From Galeopsis tetrahit (lineage: Eukaryota > Streptophyta > Magnoliopsida > Lamiales > Lamiaceae): a stretch of DNA of 64,000 nucleotides. Positions 11,964 to 24,239 of this stretch are shown piece after piece. The number at the start of each line of letters is the position of its first letter. The first letter of the stretch is position 1. A program made the position numbers and the translations under genes. The DNA is taken from positions 42,001 to 106,000 of the forward strand of contig CAVLYN010000140.1 of the NCBI GenBank assembly GCA_963675135.1. The letters are read 5' to 3'. Below the pieces are notes generated by a model. That model was not told the origin of the DNA and ran no database searches. It saw only the letters and a program-made list of their open reading frames with translations.

Positions 11964-14900
11964 GACGGTTTTTGAATTTGAGGCCAAGGGTGCGGAGTTT
12001 TTGACGTCGTCGCCCATAGCCAAATTGCGCGCACGCTTGTGCGCCGTTTTTACAAAGTTTTCAGATTGCCTCTCGGGTTTGCATTTCTATCTGAATTGGC
12101 CATAGAATCAATTGTGTCGAGACGGTTTTTGAATTTGAGGCCTCGGGTGCGGAGTTTTTGACGTCGTCGCCCATAGTCAAATTGTGCGCACGCTTGTGCG
12201 CCGTTTTTACAAAGAATTCAGATTGCCTCTCGGGTTTGCATTTCTAGCTGAATTGGACATAAAATCAATTGTGTCGAGACGGTTTTTGAATTTGAGGCCT
12301 CGGGTGCGGAGTTTTTGACGTCGTCGCCCATAGCCAAATTGCGCGCACACTTGTGCGCCGTTTTTACAAAGTTTTCAAATTGCCTCTCGGGTTTGCATTT
12401 CTAGCTAAAATTGGTCATAGAATCAATTGTGTAGAGACGGTTTTTGAATTTGAGGCCTCGGGTGCAGAGTTTTTGACGTCGTCACCAATAGCCAAATTGC
12501 GCGCACGCTTGTGCGCCGTTTTTACAAAGTTTTCAGATTGCCTCTCGGGTTTGCATTTCTAGCTGAATTGGCCATAGAATCAATTGTGTCGAGACGGTTT
12601 TTGAATTTGAGGCCTCGGGTGCGGAGTTTTTGACGTCGTCGCCCATAGCCAAATTGCGCGCACGCTTGTGCGCCGTTTTTACAAAGTTTTCAGATTGCCT
12701 CTCGGGTTTGCATTTCTAGCTAAAATTGGTCATAGAATCAATTATGTTGAGACGGTTTTTGAATTTGAGGCCTCGGGCGCGGAGTTTTTGACGTCGTCGC
12801 CCATAGCCAAATTGCGCGCACGCTTGTGCGCCGTTTTTACAAAGTTTTCAGATTGCCTCTCGGGTTTGCATTTCTAGCTGAATTGGCCATAGAATCAATT
12901 TTGTCGAGACAGTTTTTGAATTTGAGGCCTCGGGTGCGGAGTTTTTGACGTCGTCGCACATCGCCAAATTGCGCGCACGCTTGTGCGCCGTTTTTACAAA
13001 GTTTTCAGATTGCCTCTCGGGTTTGCATTTCTAGCTAAAATTGGTCATAGAATCAATTGTGTCGAGACGGTTTTTGAATTTGAGGCCACGGGTGCGGAGT
13101 TTTTGACGTCGTCGCCCATAGCCAAATTGCGCGCACGCTTGTGCGCCGTTTTTACAAAGTTTTCAGATTGCCTCTCGGGTTTGCATTTCTATCTGAATTG
13201 GCCATAGAATCAATTGTGTCGAGACGGTTTTTGAATTTGAGGCCTCGGGTGCGGAGTTTTTGACGTCGTCGCCCATAGCCAAATTGCGCGCACGCTTGTG
13301 CGCTGTTTTTACAAAGTTTTCAGATTGCCTCTCGGGTTTGCATTTCTATCTGAATTGGCCATAGAATCAATTGTGTCGAGACGGTTTTTGAATTTGAGGC
13401 CTCGGGTGCGGAGTTTTTGACGTCGTCGCCCATAGCCAAACTTGCGCGCATGGTTGTGTCCATTTTTACAAAGTTTTCAGATTGCCTCCCAAGTTTGCAT
13501 CCCTCACTGAATTGGCCATAGAATCAATTGTGTCGAGACGGTTTTTGAATTTGAGACCTCGGGTGCGGAGTTTTTGACGTCGTCGCCCATAGCCAAATTG
13601 CGCGTACGCTTGTGCGCCGTTTTTACAAAGTTTTCAGATTGCCTCTCGGGTTTGCATTTCTAGCTAAAATTGGTCATAGAATCAATTGTGTCGAGACGAT
13701 TTTTGAATTTGAGGCCACGGGTGCGGAGTTTTTGACGTCGTCGCCCATAGCCAAATTGCGCGCACGCTTGTGCGCCGTTTTTACAAAGTTTTCAGATTGC
13801 CTCTCGGGTTTGCATTTCTATCTGAATTGGCCATAGAATCAATTGTGTCGAGACGGTTTTTGAATTTGAGGCCTCGGGTGCGGAGTTTTTGACGTCGTCG
13901 CACATCGCCAAATTGCGCGCACGCTTGTGCGCCGTTTTTACAAAGTTTTCAGATTGCCTCTCGGGTTTGCATTTCTAGCTAAAATTGGTCATAGAATCAA
14001 TTGTGTCGAGACGGTTTTTGAATTTGAGGCCACGGGTGCGGAGTTTTTGACGTCGTCGCCCATAGTCAAATTGTGCGCACGCTTGTGCGCCGTTTTTACA
14101 AAGAATTCAGATTGCCTCTCGGGTTTGCATTTCTAGCTGAATTGGCCATAGAATCAATTGTGTTGAGACGGTTTTTGAATTTGAGGCCTCGGGTGCGGAG
14201 TTTTTGACGTCGTCGCCCATAGCCAAATTGCGCGCACGCTTGTGCGCCGTTTTTACAAAGTTTTCAAATTGCCTCTCGGGTTTGCATTTCTAGCTAAAAT
14301 TGGTCATAGAATCAATTGTATCGAGACGGTTTTTGAATTTGAGGCCACGGGTGCGGAGTTTTTGACGTCGTCGCCCATAGCCAAATTGCGCGCACGCTTG
14401 TGCGCCGTTTTTACAAAGTTTTCAGATTGCCTCTCGGGTTTGCATTTCTATCTGAATTGGCCATAGAATCAATTGTGTCGAGACGGTTTTTCAATTTGAG
14501 GCCTCGGGTGCGGAGTTTTTGACGTCGTCGCCCATAGCCAAACTTGCGCGCATGGTTGTGTGCCATTTTTACAAAGTTTTCAGATTGCCTCCCAAGTTTG
14601 CATCCCTCACTGAATTGGCCATAGAATCAATTGTGTCGAGACGGTTTTTGAATTTGAGGCCACGGGTGCGGAGTTTTTGACGTCGTCGCCCATAGCCAAA
14701 CTTGCGCGCATGGTTGTGTGCCATTTTTACAAAGTTTTCAGATTGCCTCCTAAGTTTGCATCCCTCACTGAATTGGCCATAGAATCAATTGTGTCGAGAC
14801 GGTTTTTGAATTTGAGGCCTCGGGTGCGGAGTTTTTGACGTCGTCGCCCATAGCCAAATTGCGCGCACGCTTGTGCGCCGTTTTTACAAAGTTTTCAGAT

Positions 14901-15111
14901 TGCCTCTCGAGTTTGCATTTCTATCTGAATTGGCCATAGAATCAATTGTGTCGAGACGGTTTTTGAATTTGAGGCCTCGGGTGCGGAGTTTTTGACGTCG
15001 TCGCCCATAGCCAAATTGCGCGCACGCTTGTGCGCCGTTTTTACAAAGTTTTCAGATTGCCTCTCGAGTTTGCATTTCTATCTGAATTGGCCATAGAATC
15101 AATTGTGTCGA
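11964..15111 (+). repeat. 20-monomer block copy 2 (3148 bp)
   Basis: Tandem copy of the block before it, with the same paired C monomers (near 14537 and 14697). It begins with gaggccaaggg, a variant of ccacggg. The last monomer departs from copy 1: it is a canonical monomer with ctctcgagtttg where copy 1 has a C type, so one extra ctcgag monomer was gained here. Its final third also belongs to the 10-monomer duplication that starts at 13852. Confidence 0.85.
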
Positions 15112-15425
15112 GACGGTTTTTGAATTTGAGGCCTCGGGTGCGGAGTTTTTGACGTCGTCGCCCATAGCCAAACTTGCGCGCATGGTTGTGTCCATTTTTA
15201 CAAAGTTTTCAGATTGCCTCCCAAGTTTGCATCCCTCACTGAATTGGCCATAGAATCAATTGTGTCGAGACGGTTTTTGAATTTGAGACCTCGGGTGCGG
15301 AGTTTTTGACGTCGTCGCCCATAGCCAAATTGCGCGCACGCTTGTGCGCCGTTTTTACAAAGTTTTCAGATTGCCTCTCGGGTTTGCATTTCTATCTGAA
15401 TTGGCCATAGAATCAATTGTGTCGA
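13852..15425 (+). repeat. 10-monomer duplication copy 1 (1574 bp), overlapping the 20-monomer block
   Basis: Ten monomers repeated at 1574 bp. Shared markers are ggtttttcaatttg (near 14485 and 16059), cctcctaagtttgc (near 14747 and 16321), caattgtatcgag and paired C monomers. The cctcctaag change is absent from the first 20-monomer copy, which has cctcccaag at the equivalent place. So this duplication came after the 3148-bp duplication. Confidence 0.88.
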
Positions 15426-17000
15426 GACGGTTTTTGAATTTGAGGCCTCGGGTGCGGAGTTTTTGACGTCGTCGCACATCGCCAAATTGCGCGCACGCTT
15501 GTGCGCCGTTTTTACAAAGTTTTCAGATTGCCTCTCGGGTTTGCATTTCTAGCTAAAATTGGTCATAGAATCAATTGTGTCGAGACGGTTTTTGAATTTG
15601 AGGCCACGGGTGCGGAGTTTTTGACGTCGTCGCCCATAGTCAAATTGTGCGCACGCTTGTGCGCCGTTTTTACAAAGAATTCAGATTGCCTCTCGGGTTT
15701 GCATTTCTAGCTGAATTGGCCATAGAATCAATTGTGTTGAGACGGTTTTTGAATTTGAGGCCTCGGGTGCGGAGTTTTTGACGTCGTCGCCCATAGCCAA
15801 ATTGCGCGCACGCTTGTGCGCCGTTTTTACAAAGTTTTCAAATTGCCTCTCGGGTTTGCATTTCTAGCTAAAATTGGTCATAGAATCAATTGTATCGAGA
15901 CGGTTTTTGAATTTGAGGCCACGGGTGCGGAGTTTTTGACGTCGTCGCCCATAGCCAAATTGCGCGCACGCTTGTGCGCCGTTTTTACAAAGTTTTCAGA
16001 TTGCCTCTCGGGTTTGCATTTCTATCTGAATTGGCCATAGAATCAATTGTGTCGAGACGGTTTTTCAATTTGAGGCCTCGGGTGCGGAGTTTTTGACGTC
16101 GTCGCCCATAGCCAAACTTGCGCGCATGGTTGTGTGCCATTTTTACAAAGTTTTCAGATTGCCTCCCAAGTTTGCATCCCTCACTGAATTGGCCATAGAA
16201 TCAATTGTGTCGAGACGGTTTTTGAATTTGAGGCCACGGGTGCGGAGTTTTTGACGTCGTCGCCCATAGCCAAACTTGCGCGCATGGTTGTGTGCCATTT
16301 TTACAAAGTTTTCAGATTGCCTCCTAAGTTTGCATCCCTCACTGAATTGGCCATAGAATCAATTGTGTCGAGACGGTTTTTGAATTTGAGGCCTCGGGTG
16401 CGGAGTTTTTGACGTCGTCGCCCATAGCCAAATTGCGCGCACGCTTGTGCGCCGTTTTTACAAAGTTTTCAGATTGCCTCTCGAGTTTGCATTTCTATCT
16501 GAATTGGCCATAGAATCAATTGTGTCGAGACGGTTTTTGAATTTGAGGCCTCGGGTGCGGAGTTTTTGACGTCGTCGCCCATAGCCAAATTGCGCGCACG
16601 CTTGTGCGCCGTTTTTACAAAGTTTTCAGATTGCCTCTCGAATTTGCATTTCTATCTGAATTGGCCATAGAATCAATTGTGTCGAGACGGTTTTTGAATT
16701 TGAGGCCTCGGGTGCGGAGTTTTTGACGTCGTCGCCCATAGCCAAACTTGCGCGCATGGTTGTGTCCATTTTTACAAAGTTTTCAGATTGCCTCCCAAGT
16801 TTGCATCCCTCACTGAATTGGCCATAGAATCAATTGTGTCGAGACGGTTTTTGAATTTGAGACCTCGGGTGCGGAGTTTTTGACGTCGTCGCCCATAGCC
16901 AAATTGCGCGCACGCTTGTGCGCCGTTTTTACAAAGTTTTCAGATTGCCTCTCGGGTTTGCATTTCTAGCTAAAATTGGTCATAGAATCAATTGTGTCGA
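15426..17000 (+). repeat. 10-monomer duplication copy 2 (1575 bp)
   Basis: This follows copy 1 directly and has the same subtype order. One copy-specific change is ctctcgaatttgc near 16636, where the neighbours have ctctcgagtttgc. The final monomer is a 158-bp b type, which explains the one extra base over 1574. Confidence 0.85.
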
Positions 17001-18260
17001 GACGATTTTTGAATTTGAGGCCACGGGTGCGGAGTTTTTGACGTCGTCGCCCATAGCCAAATTGCGCGCACGCTTGTGCGCCGTTTTTACAAAGTTTTCA
17101 GATTGCCTCTCGGGTTTGCATTTCTATCTGAATTGGCAATAGAATCAATTGTGTCGAGACGGTTTTTGAATTTGAGGCCTCGGGTGCGGAGTTTTTGACG
17201 TCGTCGCACATCGCCAAATTGCGCGCACGCTTGTGCGCCGTTTTTACAAAGTTTTCAGATTGCCTCTCGGGTTTGCATTTCTAGCTAAAATTGGTCATAG
17301 AATCAATTGTGTCGAGACGGTTTTTGAATTTGAGGCCACGGGTGCGGAGTTTTTGACGTCGTCGCCCATAGTCAAATTGTGCGCACGCTTGTGCGCCGTT
17401 TTTACAAAGAATTCAGATTGCCTCTCGGGTTTGCATTTCTAGCTGAATTGGCCATAGAATCAATTGTGTTGAGACGGTTTTTGAATTTGAGGCCTCGGGT
17501 GCGGAGTTTTTGACGTCGTCGCCCATAGCCAAATTGCGCGCACGCTTGTGCGCCGTTTTTACAAAGTTTTCAAATTGCCTCTCGGGTTTGCATTTCTAGC
17601 TAAAATTGGTCATAGAATCAATTGTGTCGAGACGGTTTTTGAATTTGAGGCCTCGGGTGCAGAGTTTTTGACGTCGTCACCAATAGCCAAATTGCGCGCA
17701 CGCTTGTGCGCTGTTTTTACAAAGTTTTCAGATTGCCTCTCGGGTTTGCATTTCTAGCTGAATTGGCCATAGAATCAATTGTGTCGAGACGGTTTTTGAA
17801 TTTGAGGCCTCGGGTGCGGAGTTTTTGACGTCGTCGCCCATAGACAAATTGCGCGCACGCTTTGGCGCCGTTTTTACAAAGTTTTCAGATTGCCTCTCGG
17901 GTTTGCATTTCCAGCTAAAATTGGTCATAGAATCAATTATGTCGAGACGGTTTTTGAATTTGAGGCCTCGGGTGCGGAGTTTTTGACGTCGTCGCCCATA
18001 GCCAAATTGCGCGCACGCTTGTGCGCCGTTTTTACAAAGTTTTCAGATTGCCTCTCGGGTTTGCATTTCTAGCTAAAATTGGTCATAGAATCAATTATGT
18101 CGAGACGGTTTTTGAATTTGAGGCCTCGGGTGCGGAGTTTTTGACGTCGTCGCCCATAGCCAAATTGCGCGCACGCTTGTGCGCCGTTTTTACAAAGTTT
18201 TCAGATTGCCTCTCGGGTTTGAATTTCCCACTGAATTGGCCATAGAATCAATTGTGTCGA
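17001..18260 (+). repeat. Distant paralogue of 7241-8500 (shift 9760 bp)
   Basis: Eight monomers match 7241-8500 at a constant 9760-bp shift, including the otherwise unseen tttccagctaaaatt near 17908. Local changes are atagacaaattg near 17841 and gctttggcgccg near 17869. The last monomer has been exchanged at its end: it carries the H-type tttgaatttcccac where the 8.4 kb copy has tttctatctg. Confidence 0.88.
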
Positions 18261-18731
18261 GACGGTTTTTGAATTTGAGGCCTCGGGTACGGAGTTTTTG
18301 ATGTCGTCGCCCATAGCCAAATTGCGCGCACGCTTGTGCGCCGTTTTTACAAAGTTTTCAGATTGCCTCTCGGGTTTGCATTTCTAGCTGAATTGGCCAT
18401 AGAATCAATTTTGTCGAGACGGTTTTTGAATTTGAGGCCTCGGGTGCGGAGTTTTTGACGTCGTCGCACATCGCCAAATTGCGCGCACGCTTGTGCGCCG
18501 TTTTTACAAAGTTTTCAGATTGCCTCTCGGGTTTGCATTTCTAGCTAAAATTGGTCATAGAATCAATTGTGTCGAGACGGATTTTGAATTTGAGGCCACG
18601 GGTGCGGAGTTTTGACGTCGTCGCCCATAGCCAAATTGCGCGCACGCTTGTGCGCCGTTTTTACAAAGTTTTCAGATTGCCTCTCGGGTTTGCATTACTA
18701 TCTGAATTCGCCATAGAATCAATTGTGTCGA
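18261..18731 (+). repeat. Three extra monomers separating two paralogous tracts (471 bp)
   Basis: Monomers start at 18261, 18418 and 18576. Upstream of them the match to the 7-9 kb region is at 9760 bp; downstream it is at 10231 bp, a difference of exactly 471 bp. The third is 156 bp, with a missing T (gagttttgacg near 18609) and an unusual end, tactatctgaattcgcc, which makes an additional GAATTC near 18703. They are either an insertion here or a loss near 8.5 kb. Confidence 0.85.
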
Positions 18732-19203
18732 GACGGTTTTTGAATTAGAGGCCTCGGGTGCGGAGTTTTTGACGTCGTCGCCCATAGCCAAACTTGCGCG
18801 CATGGTTGTGTCCATTTTTACAAATTTTTCAGATTGCCTCCCAAGTTTGCATCCCTCACTGAATTGGCCATAGAATCAATTGTGTCGAGACGGTTTTTGA
18901 ATTTGAGACCTCGGGTGCGGAGTTTTTGACATCGTCGCTCATAGCCAAATTGCGCGTACGCTTGTGCGCCGTTTTTACAAAGTTTTCAGATTGCCTCTCG
19001 GGTTTGCATTTCTAGCTAAAATTGGTCATAGAATCAATTGTGTCGAGACGGTTTTTGAATTTGAGGCCACGGGTGCGGAGTTTTTGACGTCGTCGCCCAT
19101 AGCCAAATTGCGCGCACGCTTGTGCGCCGTTTTTACAAAGTTTTCAGATTGGCTCTCGGGTTTGCATTTCTATCTGAATTGGCCATAGAATCAATTGTGT
19201 CGA
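18732..19203 (+). repeat. Paralogue of 8501-8972 (shift 10231 bp)
   Basis: Three monomers (C, gacctcggg type, J) carry the full private set of the 8.5 kb copy: gaattagagg, acaaatttttcag, gacatcgtcgc and gcgcgtacgc. Unique here are gtcgctcatag near 18936 and gattggctctcggg near 19147. This tract runs straight into the first HOR2 unit, and the 10231-bp match continues to about 20.0 kb. Confidence 0.88.
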
Positions 19204-20777
19204 GACGGTTTTTGAATTTGAGGCCTCGGGTGCGGAGTTTTTGACGTCGTCGCCCATAGTCAAATTGTGCGCACGCTTGTGCGCCGTTTTTACAAAGAAT
19301 TCAGATTGCCTCTCGGGTTTGCATTTCTAGCTGAATTGGCCATAGAATCAATTGTGTCGAGACGGTTTTTGAATTTGAGGCCTCGGGTGCGGAGTTTTTG
19401 ACGTCGTCGCCCATAGCCAAATTGCGCGCACACTTCTGCGCCGTTTTTACAAAGTTTTCAAATTGCCTCTCGGGTTTGCATTTCTAGCTAAAATTGGTCA
19501 TAGAATCAATTGTGTAGAGACGGTTTTTGAATTTGAGGCCTCGGGTGCAGAGTTTTTGACGTCGTCACCAATAGCCAAATTGCGCGCACGCTTGTGCGCC
19601 GTTTTTACAAAGTTTTCAGATTGCCTCTCGGGTTTGCATTTCTAGCTGAATTGGCCATAGAATCAATTGTGTCGAGACGGTTTTTGAATTTGAGGCCTCG
19701 GGTGCGGAGTTTTTGACGTCGTCGCCCATAGCCAAATTGCGCGCACGCTTGTGCGCCGTTTTTACAAAGTTTTCAGATTGCCTCTCGGGTTTGCATTTCT
19801 AGCTAAAATTGGTCATAGAATCAATTATGTTGAGACGGTTTTTGAATTTGAGGCCTCGGGTGCGGAGTTTTTGACGTCGTCGCCCATAGCCAAATTGCGC
19901 GCACGCTTGTGCGCCGTTTTTACAAAGTTTTCAGATTGCCTCTCGGGTTTGCATTTCTAGCTGAATTGGCCATAGAATCAATTTTGTCGAGACGGTTTTT
20001 GAATTTGAGGCCTCGGGTGCGGAGTTTTTGACGTCGTCGCACATCGCCAAATTGCGCGCACGCTTGTGCGCCGTTTTTACAAAGTTTTCAGATTGCCTCT
20101 CGGGTTTGCATTTCTAGCTAAAATTGGTCATAGAATCAATTGTGTCGAGACGGTTTTTGAATTTGAGGCCACGGGTGCGGAGTTTTTGACGTCGTCGCCC
20201 ATAGCCAAATTGCGCGCACGCTTGTGCGCCGTTTTTACAAAGTTTTCAGATTGCCTCTCGGGTTTGCATTTCTATCTGAATTGGCCATAGAATCAATTGT
20301 GTCGAGACGGTTTTTGAATTTGAGGCCTCGGGTGCGGAGTTTTTGACGTCGTCGCCCATAGCCAAACTTGCGCGCATGGTTGTGTCCATTTTTACAAAGT
20401 TTTCAGATTGCCTCCCAAGTTTGCATCCCTCACTGAATTGGCCATAGAATCAATTGTGTCGAGACGGTTTTTGAATTTGAGACCTCGGGTGCGGAGTTTT
20501 TTACGTCGTCGCCCATAGCCAAATTGCTTGCACGCTTGTGCGCCGTTTTTACAAAGTTTTCAGATTGCCTCTCGGGTTTGCATTTCTAGCTAAAATTGGT
20601 CATAGAATCAATTGTGTCGAGACGGTTTTTGAATTTGAGGCCACGGGTGCGGAGTTTTTGACGTCGTCGCCCATAGCCAAATTGCGCGCACGGTTGGGCG
20701 CCATTTTTACAAAGTTTTCAGATTGCCTCTCGGGTTTGCATTTCTATCTGAATTGGCCATAGAATCAATTGTGTCGA
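19204..20777 (+). repeat. HOR2 unit 1 (10 monomers, 1574 bp)
   Basis: This is the first complete HOR2 unit, starting at the D monomer. It has cacacttctgcgcc in monomer 2, gagttttttacg in monomer 9 and the I-type ggttgggcgcca in monomer 10. The cttctg change distinguishes it from the paralogue at 9.2 kb (cttgtg), so that change arose after the two diverged. Confidence 0.93.
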
Positions 20778-22193
20778 GACGGTTTTTGAATTTGAGGCCT
20801 CGGGTGCGGAGTTTTTGACGTCGTCGCCCATAGTCAAATTGTGCGCACGCTTGTGCGCCGTTTTTACAAAGAATTCAGATTGCCTCTCGGGTTTGCATTT
20901 CTAGCTGAATTGGCCATAGAATCAATTGTGTCGAGACGGTTTTTGAATTTGAGGCCTCGGGTGCGGAGTTTTTGACGTCGTCGCCCATAGCCAAATTGCG
21001 CGCACACTTCTGCGCCGTTTTTACAAAGTTTTCAAATTGCCTCTCGGGTTTGCATTTCTAACTAAAATTGGTCATAGAATCAATTGTGTAGAGACGGTTT
21101 TTGAATTTGAGGCCTCGGGTGCAGAGTTTTTGACGTCGTCACCAATAGCCAAATTGCGCGCACGCTTGTGCGCCGTTTTTACAAAGTTTTCAGATTGCCT
21201 CTCGGGTTTGCATTTCTAGCTGAATTGGCCATAGAATCAATTGTGTCGAGACGGTTTTTGAATTTGAGGCCTCGGGTGCGGAGTTTTTTACGTCGTCGCC
21301 CATAGCCAAATTGCGCGCACGCTTGTGCGCCGTTTTTACAAAGTTTTCAGATTGCCTCTCGGGTTTGCATTTCTAGCTGAATTGGCCATAGAATCAATTT
21401 TGTCGAGACGGTTTTTGAATTTGAGGCCTCGGGTGCGGAGTTTTTGACGTCGTCGCACATCGCCAAATTGCGCGCACGCTTGTGCGCCGTTTTTACAAAG
21501 TTTTCAGATTGCCTCTCGGGTTTGCATTTCTAGCTAAAATTGGTCATAGAATCAATTGTGTCGAGACGGTTTTTGAATTTGAGGCCACGGGTGCGGAGTT
21601 TTTGACGTCGTCGCCCATAGCCAAATTGCGCGCACGCTTGTGCGCCGTTTTTACAAAGTTTTCAGATTGCCTCTCGGGTTTGCATTTCTATCTGAATTGG
21701 CCATAGAATCAATTGTGTCGAGACGGTTTTTGAATTTGAGGCCTCGGGTGCGGAGTTTTTGACGTCGTCGCCCATAGCCAAACTTGCGCGCATGGTTGTG
21801 TCCATTTTTACAAAGTTTTCAGATTGCCTCCCAAGTTTGCATCCCTCACTGAATTGGCCATAGAATCAATTGTGTCGAGACGGTTTTTGAATTTGAGACC
21901 TCGGGTGCGGAGTTTTTTACGTCGTCGCCCATAGCCAAATTGCTTGCACGCTTGTGCGCCGTTTTTACAAAGTTTTCAGATTGCCTCTCGGGTTTGCATT
22001 TCTAGCTAAAATTGGTCATAGAATCAATTGTGTCGAGACGGTTTTTGAATTTGAGGCCACGGGTGCGGAGTTTTTGACGTCGTCGCCCATAGCCAAATTG
22101 CGCGCACGGTTGGGCGCCATTTTTACAAAGTTTTCAGATTGCCTCTCGGGTTTGCATTTCTATCTGAATTGGCCATAGAATCAATTGTGTCGA
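20778..22193 (+). repeat. HOR2 unit 2 (9 monomers, 1416 bp)
   Basis: This unit is identical in order to unit 1 but one monomer short. The monomer at 21250 starts as monomer 4 (gagttttttacg) and ends as monomer 5 (tagctgaattgg, then caattttgtcgag), so the deletion breakpoint lies inside a hybrid 4/5 monomer. The loss of exactly 158 bp fits. Monomer 2 has tttctaactaaaatt (near 21056), shared with unit 3. Confidence 0.92.
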
Positions 22194-23767
22194 GACGGTT
22201 TTTGAATTTGAGGCCTCGGGTGCGGAGTTTTTGACGTCGTCGCCCATAGTCAAATTGTGCGCACGCTTGTGCGCCGTTTTTACAAAGAATTCAGATTGCC
22301 TCTCGGGTTTGCATTTCTAGCTGAATTGGCCATAGAATCAATTGTGTCGAGACGGTTTTTGAATTTGAGGCCTCGGGTGCGGAGTTTTTGACGTCGTCGC
22401 CCATAGCCAAATTGCGCGCACACTTCTGCGCCGTTTTTACAAAGTTTTCAAATTGCCTCTCGGGTTTGCATTTCTAACTAAAATTGGTCATAGAATCAAT
22501 TGTGTAGAGACGGTTTTTGAATTTGAGGCCTCGGGTGCAGAGTTTTTGACGTCGTCACCAATAGCCAAATTGCGCGCACGCTTGTGCGCCGTTTTTACAA
22601 AGTTTTCAGATTGCCTCTCGGGTTTGCATTTCTAGCTGAATTGGCCATAGAATCAATTGTGTCGAGACGGTTTTTGAATTTGAGGCCTCGGGTGCGGAGT
22701 TTTTTACGTCGTCGCCCATAGCCAAATTGCGCGCACGCTTGTGCGCCGTTTTTACAAAGTTTTCAGATTGCCTCTCGGGTTTGCATTTCTAGCTAAAATT
22801 GGTCATAGAATCAATTATGTTGAGACGGTTTTTGAATTTGAGGCCTCGGGTGCGGAGTTTTTGACGTCGTCGCCCATAGCCAAATTGCGCGCACGCTTGT
22901 GCGCCGTTTTTACAAAGTTTTCAGATTGCCTCTCGGGTTTGCATTTCTAGCTGAATTGGCCATAGAATCAATTTTGTCGAGACGGTTTTTGAATTTGAGG
23001 CCTCGGGTGCGGAGTTTTTGACGTCGTCGCACATCGCCAAATTGCGCGCACGCTTGTGCGCCGTTTTTACAAAGTTTTCAGATTGCCTCTCGGGTTTGCA
23101 TTTCTAGCTAAAATTGGTCATAGAATCAATTGTGTCGAGACGGTTTTTGAATTTGAGGCCACGGGTGCGGAGTTTTTGACGTCGTCGCCCATAGCCAAAT
23201 TGCGCGCACGCTTGTGCGCCGTTTTTACAAAGTTTTCAGATTGCCTCTCGGGTTTGCATTTCTATCTGAATTGGCCATAGAATCAATTGTGTCGAGACGG
23301 TTTTTGAATTTGAGGCCTCGGGTGCGGAGTTTTTGACGTCGTCGCCCATAGCCAAACTTGCGCGCATGGTTGTGTCCATTTTTACAAAGTTTTCAGATTG
23401 CCTCCCAAGTTTGCATCCCTCACTGAATTGGCCATAGAATCAATTGTGTCGAGACGGTTTTTGAATTTGAGACCTCGGGTGCGGAGTTTTTTACGTCGTC
23501 GCCCATTGCCAAATTGCTTGCACGCTTGTGCGCCGTTTTTACAAAGTTTTCAGATTGCCTCTCGGGTTTGCATTTCTAGCTAAAATTGGTCATAGAATCA
23601 ATTGTGTCGAGACGGTTTTTGAATTTGAGGCCACGGGTGCGGAGTTTTTGACGTCGTCGCCCATAGCCAAATTGCGCGCACGGTTGGGCGCCATTTTTAC
23701 AAAGTTTTCAGATTGCCTCTCGGGTTTGCATTTCTATCTGAATTGGCCATAGAATCAATTGTGTCGA
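22194..23767 (+). repeat. HOR2 unit 3 (10 monomers, 1574 bp)
   Basis: A full ten-monomer unit. It shares the tttctaactaaaatt variant with unit 2 (near 22472) but retains monomer 5, so the unit 2 deletion is private to unit 2. It has a unique gcccattgcc near 23502. Confidence 0.92.
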
Positions 23768-23924
23768 GACGGTTTTTGAATTTGAGGCCTCGGGTGCGGA
23801 GTTTTTGACGTCGTCGCCCATAGTCAAATTGTGCGCACGCTTGTGCGCCGTTTTTACAAAGAATTCAGATTGCCTCTCGGGTTTGCATTTCTAGCTGAAT
23901 TGGCCATAGAATCAATTGTGTCGA
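23768..23924 (+). repeat. HOR2 monomer 1 (D type)
   Basis: 157 bp. It has gtcaaattgtgcgcac in place of gccaaattgcgcgcac, and acaaagaattcag in place of acaaagttttcag, which creates GAATTC at 23861-23866. The C-to-T change turns the left arm into the perfect 8-bp palindrome GTGCGCAC while keeping the larger inverted repeat. It occurs once per HOR2 unit and so marks unit phase. Confidence 0.93.
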
Positions 23925-24082
23925 GACGGTTTTTGAATTTGAGGCCTCGGGTGCGGAGTTTTTGACGTCGTCGCCCATAGCCAAATTGCGCGCACACTTC
24001 TGCGCCGTTTTTACAAAGTTTTCAAATTGCCTCTCGGGTTTGCATTTCTAGCTAAAATTGGTCATAGAATCAATTGTGTAGA
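23925..24082 (+). repeat. HOR2 monomer 2 (b type, caaattgcc)
   Basis: 158 bp. It has gcgcacacttctgcgcc and ttttcaaattgcc, ends with gctaaaattggtc, and is followed by gtgtagag. In units 5 to 8 and at 40-42 kb the loop reads cacacttgtg, which lengthens the hairpin stem. The cttctg form here disrupts it. Confidence 0.9.
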
Positions 24083-24239
24083 GACGGTTTTTGAATTTGA
24101 GGCCTCGGGTGCAGAGTTTTTGACGTCGTCACCAATAGCCAAATTGCGCGCACGCTTGTGCGCCGTTTTTACAAAGTTTTCAGATTGCCTCTCGGGTTTG
24201 CATTTCTAGCTGAATTGGCCATAGAATCAATTGTGTCGA
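24083..24239 (+). repeat. HOR2 monomer 3 (F type)
   Basis: 157 bp. It is diagnosed by gtgcagag and gtcaccaatagcc. Both the cagag and the tcacc changes are G-to-A at CpG sites of the consensus (gcgga and gtcgcc). Confidence 0.9.

Noticed and set aside
18703..18708. Additional GAATTC sites (also near 36210 and 39039) as further D monomers
   Set aside because: They come from other changes (ctgaattcgcc and tttgaattcgagg) at different monomer positions, so they do not mark D monomers or HOR2 phase.
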